Source: Oscillospiraceae bacterium
GTDB lineage: Bacteria; Bacillota; Clostridia; Oscillospirales; Oscillospiraceae
Length of the DNA stretch: 64,000 nt
Assembly (NCBI GenBank): GCA_902795195.1
Contig: CADBKF010000009.1
Coordinates: 1-64,000, forward strand
Direction of reading: 5' to 3'
Shown here: piece after piece, positions 31,318 through 40,400 of the stretch
Numbering within the stretch: position 1 is the first letter of the stretch
How the letters are laid out: the number at the start of each line of letters is the position of its first letter
Translations under genes and position numbers: made by a program
Notes under the pieces: generated by a model
Told to the model about the DNA's origin: nothing
The model's database searches: none
The model's input: only the letters and a program-made list of their open reading frames with translations

Positions 31318-33185
31318 TTCTCTTTGAAGCGCAGCGTGCGCATGGAGTTTAGGATCGCCAGGACCGCAACGCCGACGTCGGCGAAGACAGCCAGCCACAG
31401 GTTCGCCAGGCCCAGCGCGCCCAGGATCAGGATCGCAAACTTGACCGCCAGGGCAAAGACGATGTTCTGCCGCACGATGCGCATGGTTTTTCTTGAAATT
31501 TTCAGCATCGTGGGCAGCTTTTTGAGCGAATCGTCCATGATGACGATGTCCGCCGCCTCGATGGCCGCGTCCGAGCCCAGGCTGCCCATGGCCACGCCCA
31601 CGTCCGCGCGGGCCAGCACCGGGGCGTCGTTGATGCCGTCGCCCACATAGCCGAGGGTCTGGCTGCCGCTCTGCTTTGCCAGCAGGGCTTCGAGCTCCTT
31701 GACCTTGTCCTGGGGCAGGAGCTCGGCGCGCACGTCGTCGAGACCCAGCTTCTTTGCAATCGCCTCGCCGCTCTGCCTGCGGTCGCCCGTGAGCATGACG
31801 CACTCGCGCACGCCCGCGTCCTTCAGGTCGCGGATCGCCTCGGCGGCGCCGTCCTTGATGCGGTCGGAAATCTCGATGGCGCCGCGGTAGACGCCGCTCT
31901 CGGCTACGTAGACCACCGTGCCGTCGGAGTCCACCGGACGGAAGGAAACGCCGAATTGATCCATCAGCTTCTGGTTGCCCAGCAGCACTTCCCTGCCGTC
32001 CACCCGGACGCGCAGGCCGCAGCCGGCGAGCTCCTCGGCGTCGGAGACCCGGTCCATGTTGGGCGCTTTGCCGTAGGCCTCGCAGATGGAGCGGGCGATG
32101 GGGTGCCGGGAATAGCCCTCGCCATGGGCGGCCAGCTCGAGCAGCGCGGCGGCGCTGCAGCCCTCAGGCAGCAGCTGCGTCACCGCAAATTCGCCGCGGG
32201 TCAGCGTGCCGGTCTTGTCAAAGACCATGGTTTTGAGCGTGGAGGCAGCCTCGAGATAGTTGCTGCCCTTGACCAGGATGCCGGCCCGGGAGGCCGCGCC
32301 GATACCGCCGAAGAAGCCCAGCGGCACCGAGATCACCAGCGCGCAGGGGCAGGAGATGACCAGGAAGGTGCAGGCGCGCTTGATCCAGTCGCTCCAGCCG
32401 CCGACAAGCAGCGGCGGGATCACGGCCAGCAGCAGCGCCGCGATCGTGACGACGGGCGTATACCAGCGGGCAAAGCGCGTGATGAAGTTCTCCACGCGGG
32501 CCTTTTTGCTGCTGGCGTTCTCGACCAGCTCCAGGATGCGGGCGGCGGTGGAGTCCTCAAACTCCTTGGTGGTCTGCACCTTGAGCGTGCCGCTGCCGTT
32601 GATGCAGCCGCTGAGTACCTCGTCGCCCACGGCGGCGCGGCGCGGCACCGACTCGCCGGTGAGCGCGGCGGTGTTGACCATGGACTCGCCATCGAGCACG
32701 AAGCCGTCAAGCGGGATGCGCTCGCCGGGCAGGACCACGATGGTGGAGCCGATGCTCACCTCGTCCGGGTCCACCCGGGTCAGCGCGCCGTCCTCCTCGA
32801 TGTTGGCAAACTCCGGCACGATGTCCATGAGGTCCTGGATCGAGCGGCGGGACTTGCCGACAGCATAGCCCTGGAAGAGCTCGCCCACCTGGTAGAACAG
32901 CATGACCGCCACGGCTTCCTCGTACTCGCCGATGGCGAAGGCCGCGACCGTGGCCACGAGCATCAGGAAATTCTCGTCAAAGACCTGGCCGTGGGCGATA
33001 TTCTTGGCGGCCTTGAGCACGATGTCATAGCCGATCAGCAGGTAGACCGCCAGATAGAGCGCCAGGCCGATCAGCGGATGGGGCAGCCGGTCCAGCCAGC
33101 CCAGGCGCTCGCCCACGAACAGCGCCGCAAACAGCACCGCTGTGACGAGGATGCGCCCCAAGGTCCGTTTCTGTTTTTTCGTCAT
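31314..33185 (-). CDS. cadA: P1B-type heavy-metal efflux ATPase (Cd/Zn/Pb type)
   Basis: A 623-residue metal-pumping ATPase. The intramembrane metal motif CPC (279-281), TGES, the phosphorylated DKTGTLT (Asp323) and GDGINDAP are intact. With CPC and a CadC-like regulator, Zn2+/Cd2+/Pb2+ export is most likely. The usual N-terminal metal-binding domain is missing from the protein and is encoded as a separate 72-residue gene just upstream. The final codons ...RFKEN and the stop abut the MITE, so the native C-terminus may have been trimmed. Confidence 0.93.
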   Translation of the reverse strand: MTKKQKRTLGRILVTAVLFAALFVGERLGWLDRLPHPLIGLALYLAVYLLIGYDIVLKAAKNIAHGQVFDENFLMLVATVAAFAIGEYEEAVAVMLFYQVGELFQGYAVGKSRRSIQDLMDIVPEFANIEEDGALTRVDPDEVSIGSTIVVLPGERIPLDGFVLDGESMVNTAALTGESVPRRAAVGDEVLSGCINGSGTLKVQTTKEFEDSTAARILELVENASSKKARVENFITRFARWYTPVVTIAALLLAVIPPLLVGGWSDWIKRACTFLVISCPCALVISVPLGFFGGIGAASRAGILVKGSNYLEAASTLKTMVFDKTGTLTRGEFAVTQLLPEGCSAAALLELAAHGEGYSRHPIARSICEAYGKAPNMDRVSDAEELAGCGLRVRVDGREVLLGNQKLMDQFGVSFRPVDSDGTVVYVAESGVYRGAIEISDRIKDGAAEAIRDLKDAGVRECVMLTGDRRQSGEAIAKKLGLDDVRAELLPQDKVKELEALLAKQSGSQTLGYVGDGINDAPVLARADVGVAMGSLGSDAAIEAADIVIMDDSLKKLPTMLKISRKTMRIVRQNIVFALAVKFAILILGALGLANLWLAVFADVGVAVLAILNSMRTLRFKEN

Positions 33186-33209
33186 AGGATCACCCGGGCA
33201 AGCCGCCCG

Positions 33210-33428
33210 TCACATCAGGATTCTGCAGCCGTCGTCCACCTTGTCGATGCAGCGCTGGGCCTCTTTGAGGATCTCGTCAAAGCGCTCGTCTTCGGCGTCG
33301 ATCGTGAGCTTCTGCGCCATAAAGCTGATATTGGCCTCGTTGACGCCGGGGATCTTGCGGATGGCCGCTTCCATTTTGGCCGCGCAGTTGGCGCAGTCGA
33401 GTTCTTCGAGCTTGAATTTCTTTTTCAT
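33210..33428 (-). CDS. heavy-metal-associated (HMA) domain protein
   Basis: A 72-residue single HMA domain with metal-binding LDCANCAAKME (Cys12, Cys15). It is the kind of module normally fused to the front of CadA-type ATPases, and here precedes the ATPase gene by 24 bases. It probably delivers metal to the pump or senses load. CAGGAGGAAG precedes the ATG. The C-terminus ends in the hydrophobic CRILM with one further Cys. Confidence 0.9.
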   Translation of the reverse strand: MKKKFKLEELDCANCAAKMEAAIRKIPGVNEANISFMAQKLTIDAEDERFDEILKEAQRCIDKVDDGCRILM

Positions 33429-33477
33429 GATGCTTCCTCCTGTTTGGTTTCTGAGGGGCGTAAGAATCGATTCTTCC

Positions 33478-33506
33478 AGCTTCTTCGCTTCGCTCAGAAT
33501 GACATT
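33478..33506. repeat. half copy of the TGTCATTCTGAGC element
   Basis: CTTCTTCGCTTCGCTCAGAA and the following TGACAT lie in the gap between the regulator and the HMA gene. It matches one arm of the 8818 element. In the mRNA it would be transcribed within the metal operon. Confidence 0.7.
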
Positions 33507-33509
33507 GTG

Positions 33510-33872
33510 TTACTCGGTTACGTGCTCCATGGCGACGGAGATGATGGTTCGGACGTGATCATCCGCCAGGGAGTAATAGACGGTGCGGCCGACCTTGCGG
33601 TACTTGACCAGGTTCGACTGCTTGAGAATGCGCAGCTGGTGGGACACCGAAGACATCGACATGCCCAGCAGCGCCGAGATATCGCAGACACAGAGCTCCG
33701 CCAGAGTCAGCGCGTAGAGGATTTTGACGCGGGTGGAGTCCGCGAAGAGCTTGAAGGTGTCGGCCAGGTCCAGGATCAGATCGTCCTCGGGCAGGATGCG
33801 CTTGACGTTGTCGACCACGTCGTTGTGGATGACCGTGCTCTCGCAGCGCGCAAAGTCCATCGTTTCCTCCAT
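33510..33872 (-). CDS. ArsR/SmtB-family metal sensor (CadC-like)
   Basis: A 120-residue winged-helix repressor. Cys10 near the N-terminus and ELCVCD (Cys61, Cys63) in the helix before the recognition helix match the alpha-3N site of CadC, which senses Cd, Pb and Bi. The DNA-reading helix is MSMSSVSHQLRILKQ. It is the first gene of the sensor–HMA–ATPase operon and should repress it until metal binds; an inverted repeat suited to it overlaps the start of transcription. Confidence 0.92.
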   Translation of the reverse strand: MEETMDFARCESTVIHNDVVDNVKRILPEDDLILDLADTFKLFADSTRVKILYALTLAELCVCDISALLGMSMSSVSHQLRILKQSNLVKYRKVGRTVYYSLADDHVRTIISVAMEHVTE

Positions 33873-33904
33873 ACAGCTCGCCTCCTGTTTTGGTTTGTTT
33901 GAAT

Positions 33905-33924
33905 ACTTGAATAATTGTTCAACT
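33905..33924. promoter_or_regulatory. likely CadC/ArsR operator
   Basis: The imperfect palindrome TTGAATAATTGTTCAA (33907-33922) lies just downstream of the -10 box, the normal site for CadC-type repression. Confidence 0.65.
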
Positions 33925-33936
33925 GTTTATGGTTGC

Positions 33937-33965
33937 ATTATAGCACCATTGCATTTGGTTGTCAA
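33937..33965 (-). promoter_or_regulatory. promoter of the metal-efflux operon
   Basis: Perfect TTGACA and TATAAT on the minus strand with a 17-base spacer. Confidence 0.88.
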
Positions 33966-34009
33966 GGGGGATTTTTATGTTTTTTCAGATCGTTTTTGTG
34001 GTCGGAGAT

Positions 34010-34350
34010 AGTTGAAAGTGGACAGTGGAAAGTGGAAAGCTTCGGTATCCCTTCGGGATGAATTGAAAGCATTTTTTATCAGAGATTTTTTTCGATTCAT
34101 GCGGTATGGCTCAGGGTGATGCGAACAGTCGTCAATGAAACTGTAGGGACGAGCCTTGCTCGTCCGGTGTGCAGAGCACACATCGTTTGCGTTCAGCAAA
34201 CGATCGTCCTGTACCGATTTTCCTGCGGAAAATGCATCCGATCGGATGCGCGGACGAGCAAGGCTCGTCCCTACGCAATAGATCGAAAATACCTTCATAG
34301 ATCGAAAATACCTTCGCAAGCCCGAACACTGGGACGAGCCGCACGAGTGT
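34010..34350. repeat. repeat-filled spacer between the metal operon and the protease gene
   Basis: A few GGAAAGT-type units and a foldback fragment (CGGTATCCCTTCGGGATGAA) come first. Then a large inverted repeat runs from GTAGGGACGAGCC (34142) to GGCTCGTCCCTAC (34277), with smaller palindromes inside (CGTTTGC.GCAAACG; CGATCGGATGCG). A direct repeat of TAGATCGAAAATACCTTC (two tandem copies) follows. No gene. Confidence 0.8.
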
Positions 34351-34358
34351 AGGCGTAA

Positions 34359-34391
34359 AAATGCCCCCGACCGGGGAACCGGTCGGGGGCT
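34359..34391 (-). terminator. terminator of the giant protease gene
   Basis: GCCCCCGACCGG / CCGGTCGGGGGC stem; on the minus strand it is followed by ATTTTTACG. Confidence 0.85.
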
Positions 34392-34469
34392 GTGCAGTGC
34401 CCTCGTTTGAGAGCGCCTCACGTTTTTGATTTGTCAGATCGAATGACTTCGACTGACCTGCCGTTGGAC

Positions 34470-37400
34470 TCAGGGAACGATCGGAGTCTCGTCAGCATCC
34501 GCAGACAGGACATAGAACTCCATGCCAAAGGCTGCACGGCTGTTCGTCAGATTGGCCTCGGTGGCATAGAAGGTCGTGAACTTACCCTGGTAGTACTCGA
34601 TGCCTCTGAGGTCGCCCTGCGTACCCTTGGACTCGGTGCTGATCAGGAAGAACAGGCCGTCAGATTCGGTCGCAGTCCAGTACTTGCAGTCGCTGTCCAG
34701 CACAAGGTTTGCGTAGTTCGCAGGAACCGACAGGTACTTGCCGTCCGCATCCTTGAAGGCGATTCCGTCGTCCGTGATTTCCACGGTCCAGACGATGTCT
34801 TCCGCAGGCTCAGCAATCGCGCCGTCCTCCGGGGTCACATCCACGCCGAGGCGATAGCGCTCGGGGTAGCTGTTCGCATCGCTGTCCGCATTGGACAGAG
34901 CCTTGCCGGAATTCGGGTTGTAGATGACAACCTTGTCGCCGTCCTTGAGCTCGGTGCTCAGTACATAGCCGGCAGCGGGATTGGGATCGGGATCGGGCGT
35001 GGCCGGTCCGTTGGGCTGGGTGGTGTAGTAGAAGCTGTCGATGTCCGCGGTATCGGGGGTGACAACACTGTCAAAGATCTCAACCTGGTCGACGTTCAGC
35101 CAGTACATGTCGGTGACATTGTAGTGGCGGATGGCCAGATAGATGGTCTTGCCGGCATAGGCGCTCAGGTCAAACACGTAGTTGACATAGCTGCCCTCGG
35201 CGGTGATGTCCTCGGAGACCTTGGTCATCTCCTCGGGGTTGGCAGTCTCGCCGGCGTAGATCGCAAAGACCTCATCGCTATAGCTGGGGTCCTGACCGAC
35301 TGCCCACAGGGAAGCGCTGGCCTCAGTCTTTTCGGTCAGATCGATGGCCGGGCTGATGGCCCAGTTGTCCGGGGTCACAGCAGAGCCGTTGACGTAGGAG
35401 CCGGAACGGATAATACCGGTGCCCTCATAGACAACCATGCCAGTGGCCGTGGTCCATTCCCAGTTGTTGTTGTCGCCGTCGGCGTCAACGAAGGTCCAGC
35501 CTTCCTCGGCGGGGTCGGTCTCAAAGTACCAGCCATTGATGGGCTCATCGGTACGGTGGCTGCCCTCCTGCTGGACGGTGACTTCATAGAGAGGATAGAG
35601 CGTGATGCTGTCCATCTCCTCGGTCACGGTGAGCATCTTCTGGTAGATGCCAACCAGGCCGTACGTGTAGTACTGCTGCAGCGTGTCGGCTTCAACGTCG
35701 CCGATGTCGTAGTCGATCCACATACCGTTGAATTCGCCCTTGGCGGTCTCGCCTTCCACGGTGGGAAGCGTGACGTCCTCGCCGACATAGGCTTCGTAAT
35801 CAGCGTCCATGCCCACGAGCTCGACGCCCTCGGGCGTTGCAAAGTGGATGGTCACGTAGGTCGGCTCTTCGATGAAGGCAACGCTCTTGCCCTCGTTGGT
35901 GGCATAGTCCTCGACGTAAATCTTCGCCAGCGCGGTGCCCTCGGGATACTCGAAGGTGGCGGTGACTTCCTTACCGGCCTCTTCCTCGCTGAAGAGCTTG
36001 GAGTCGATCTGGGAGCCGTTGGCGTCGGTGAGGATGATGGCAGCAACATAGTTGTTGTCCTTCGCGGTGACGGTGATGGTGCGGGCTTCCTTGTCGATCA
36101 CGGGCTCACCCACGACGGTGGGGGCCTCGGTGTCGATGTCGCAGTCATAGGACCAGACCAGCAGATCCTCGGCTTCCGCCAGCTTGCTGTAGTCCTTCTC
36201 CTCGCCGATGAGCTCGCCGATCTTGTCGTCGCCGTACATCAGGTTGGCGTAGTAGTCGATGTTGACCGTGGTGCCGTTGGGCAGGACCTCGCCGTCGGCG
36301 TCGGTGCCGTCGAAGATGAAGTTGCCGGTGTTGGCCCAGTAGCCGTTATCAGCGTCGAAGTAGCACTTCGGCAGGTACTCGGTGTCGTCCACAGCGTAGA
36401 TCTCACCGGTCGCGGCGTCGGAGACGACCATGACCAGGTGACGGACGTTACGGACGTTGTACGGGATCATGTACAGCATGTCGACCTCGCCGGTGCCCGG
36501 AGCGATGGCGATGTGCGCCTCGTTGTAGGCAATCTCGGGATCGTAGCCGTACAGGTTGTTGCCGGCATAGCCGCCGTAGAGCTGGCCCTCTGCATAGTAT
36601 GCCGAGCTGATGGCGTAAACTCTGCTCAGATCGGTGTTGAGCTGGAAGTCGACCGCATCGGCCCAGGAGTAGCCAAGATCGGCGTAGGTGTTGCCCTCTT
36701 CGTCCGCAACCTCGTTGCTGACAAAGTTGATGGCATCCACCGCGTCGCGCCAGTCATACGGTTCCAGAATGGGGGCCTTGGTCCAGTCGCCGTAGAAGCC
36801 CATGTAGGTGGCATGGATCTCTTCGGTGATGTTGCCTTCCTCATCGGCTGCATCGAGCAGGATGAAGCCTTCGATGTAGGAGCCGTTGGGGAACATCTCG
36901 TCGAGATAAGCCTTGGTCTCGTCGGTCAGCTTGATCTTAATCGTGACCTCGGCCTCGCCGTTGGCGGGGACGGTCACGGTCTCGGGGGCCTCGACCTCGA
37001 CGTCTGCCGGGTACTCGGTGCCGTTGTACTCATAGGGCTCGGTGGCCAGCGTCAGCGCGGACAGGGAGTTGTAGGTCTCGGGGTTGCCGTCTTTGTCCAG
37101 GTCGCCCTGCACAGCGTAGTCGCTCTGCACGAGCGGGGTGACGGTGTAGGTCGCGCCTTCGCCATACAGATCCTTGACCTTGAAGGTGAACTCGAATTCG
37201 CCGTCGGCGTTGTCAAACAGGTTCTGGATGGGCTCGGTGATGTAAGCGTTCGCAGCGCTCAGCAGCGTCATGCTGCCGAGGCCGGCGCCCTGCTTTCTGG
37301 GGCTGTACGGATCGCCGTTCTTGTCCGCCAGGATCAGCGCGGTGCTCTGGATCAGCTTCTCGGCCAACTCTGCACGCTCGACCTTGGTCATCGGAACAGG

Positions 37401-40400
37401 CTTCTCTTCCAGCGCTGCAATTGCGTCCTTCAAAGCCTTTGTTGCTGCATCGACTTCTTCCTGCGTTGCTTCTTCATTCGCATCTACAGCTTCCGCAGCT
37501 TCCAATGCTTCCTTCAGTGCCTCGACAGATTCCTCAGTATAGGCATCTTCGTCTACTGCCTTAGCTTCCTCAATTGCTGCTTCCAGTTCAGTCTTGTCAA
37601 CAGCAGGTTCATTTGTTCCAAGTGCACGGTACAGGAATGTTACAACCTGACCACGGGTGCAGGTGGCGTTCGGGGAGAAGGTGGTGTCGGTGGTGCCGTT
37701 GGTGATCTGCGGGTCATGGTTGACGGCCCAGAGAACTGCCTTGTAGTAGAAGGCGTCGGCCTTCACGTCGGTGAACGGGTTCTCGGTGGTGGTGGGCTCA
37801 GGCTCGCCGGCAGCACGCCACAGGAAGGTCACGACCTGGCCGCGGGTGCACTTGCCGTTCGGGCTGAAGGTGGTGTTAGAGGTACCGTTGGTCACGCCCT
37901 TCTCAACCGCCCAGAGGACTGCCTTGTAGTAGAAGGCGCCGTCCTTCAGATCGGTGAAGGAGTGCTCGGTGGTGGTGGGTTCCGGCTGGCCGTAGGCACG
38001 CCACAGGAAGGTCACGACCTGGCCGCGGGTGCAGGTGCCGTTCGGAGAGAAGTGGGTGTCGTCGGTGCCGTTGGTGATCTGCGGGTCATGGTTGACGGCC
38101 CACAGAACGGCGTCGTAGTAGAACTTGCCTTCCTCTACATCAGTAAAGGGATTTTCTGCAGTTTCGCCATCGCGGAATGCAGAGACTAAACCATTGTTCT
38201 CGTCCTTATTATTGAAATTCTTTTCGATGTACTCGGAAACCAGCGCCATCATACCGGTCATGTTCGGCGTGGCCATGGAGGTACCGGACATGATCTCATA
38301 GCCGTCTTCGGTCTTGAAGGACGCGGAGTACACGTCGCCGCCAACACCGGAGATCTGGGGCTTGAGGGTCAGGACCGGGGTAGCGCCCCAGCTGGAGAAG
38401 TCGGACATCAGCCAGCCGTCGGGGTTCTCCAGGATCACGGGCTCCTCGGGGAAGCTGGCGATCACGCCGACAGGACGTGCAACGGCCTCGGGAGGCTCGG
38501 GCGGCTCATAGGTCGTGCCGGTCAGAACCTCGACCTTGTCCACGTTCAGATAGAACTGGTCGGTGACATCGTAGTGACGGATTGCGAAGTAGATCGTCTG
38601 GCCGGCGAAGCTGGACAGGTCCGCCAGATACCGGACATACTCACCGGTGGCGGTGAAGTCGTCGGTAATCTTGGTCATGGACGCGGTATCCGCAGAGGTA
38701 CCGGCGTAGATGGCAAAGTTTTCAGCTGCATAGCTGGAATCCTGGCCGCAGGCATACAGGGACAGCACGCCGTCCTTGACCTCGGTCAGATCAACCGCCG
38801 GGGACACTGCCCAGTTGTCGGGGGTCAGCGGGCCGGTGTCGTTGTTGTAGGACTTGGAGTAGATGAGGCCGGTGCCTTCATAGGCCGACAGCTGCTTGCC
38901 GCCGGCTTCAACCGCGGCGTTGTTCTCGTACCACTCCCAGTTCTCGCCGTCGCCGTCCGCGTCGACGAAGGTCCAGTCGGTGGGCTCTTCCTCAAAGTAC
39001 CAGCCCTTGACGACCTCGCCGCCGATGTCAGAGGGATCGGGCTCGGGCTCCGCAGGCTCCTGGGCCTCGACCTTGCCCTTGAAGACTTCAAGGTTGTCCA
39101 CAAGGAGGAGGAACTGGTCGCTGACATTGTAGTGACGGACCGCGACATAGACAGTCTCCTCACCCACATAGTCTGCCAGATCGGCCACATAGTTGGTGTA
39201 AGTACCGGTGGCAGTGATGTCATCGGAGATCTTGGTCATCTCCTCGGGATCAGCCGAGGTACCGGCATAGATCGCGAAGACCTCAGCTGCCCAGTCGGGA
39301 TCCGCACCCTCGGCCCACACGGAAACGGTGGCTTCCTCGATGCCAGCCAGGCTGAATGCGGGAGAAATCGCCCAGTTGTCCGGGGTCACCGCGCCGACGT
39401 CGTTGATATAGGACGCGGAGCCGATGAAACCGGTGCCCTCGTAGGCGTAGTCAGCATCGTTGTTGTACCAGCCCCAGTTGTTGCCGTCGCCGTCTTGATC
39501 AACGACCGTCCACTCGGCCATCTCTTCTTCGGTCTCGAAGTACCAGCCGGCGATGAGGTCTTCCTTGGGCTCGGGATCGGGGTCCGGATCGGGATCAGGA
39601 TCGGGCTCGGTGCTGTCGGCCAGCTTCAGCAGGACGACCGCGGAGTCGGCATTTGCCAGCATGGGGCTGCTGGACTTGTAGAAGCGGAAGCCGTCCCAGC
39701 TGGTGTTGAAGGCAAACTGCGTGTTGTTGTTGGTGATGACAGCGTTGCCGCTCTCATCGAAGCTGATTTCCATGGCGACGGGATCGCTGCCCGCGTTCAT
39801 GGAGTTGGAGCCGTCGATGCCGTAGATGTAGGTGCCATCGGAGGTCTTGAGGCTCTTGTCAGCGCTGCTGTAGGTCAGGGCAGCAGCCTGCAGGGCTTCG
39901 TCGGTGGCGCCGTCAAGGGCGACATAGTTGGCGGCCTTGTTGATATCCGCACCGGCTGCGCCGTTGAAGGCCTTGGTCTTCGCCGCGTTGGCAACCAGGT
40001 AGGTGCCGTCGGTCAGATCGGCAACATCGGACACAGGGGTCAGCTCCATGCTTCTGGCAGGAACGCCCTTGCGCTCGCCGTCCTGTCTGCGCAGGCGGAA
40101 CGAGCCGGTGGCAGCGCCAGTGTCGTCACCGGGATCCTCGGGCTCGGTCTCGGGCATCACAGCGATGCTCTTGAGGTACTCGCCGTCGGCCTGGGTGATG
40201 GAGGCTGCGGGGATGCGGTAGGGATTGATGGACATGTAGATGATGCCGTCGGCGTTGTTGTACACCAGAGCAGCAAGCGCGCCGGCCTTGGCAGCATTGT
40301 CGACCTTCTCCTGGAAGGTGATGTCGCCGCGGGAGATCAGAGCGACCTTGCCCGCCACGTCAACGCCGGCGAAGTCTTCCGGCGTGCCGAAGCCGTCGAT

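Noticed and set aside
34392-38189. Plus-strand open frame of more than 1,200 codons
   Set aside because: It is antisense to the protease gene, whose domains are clear. The frame is open because of the GC-rich codon pattern and gives low-complexity Val/Gly/Asp-rich protein with no family.
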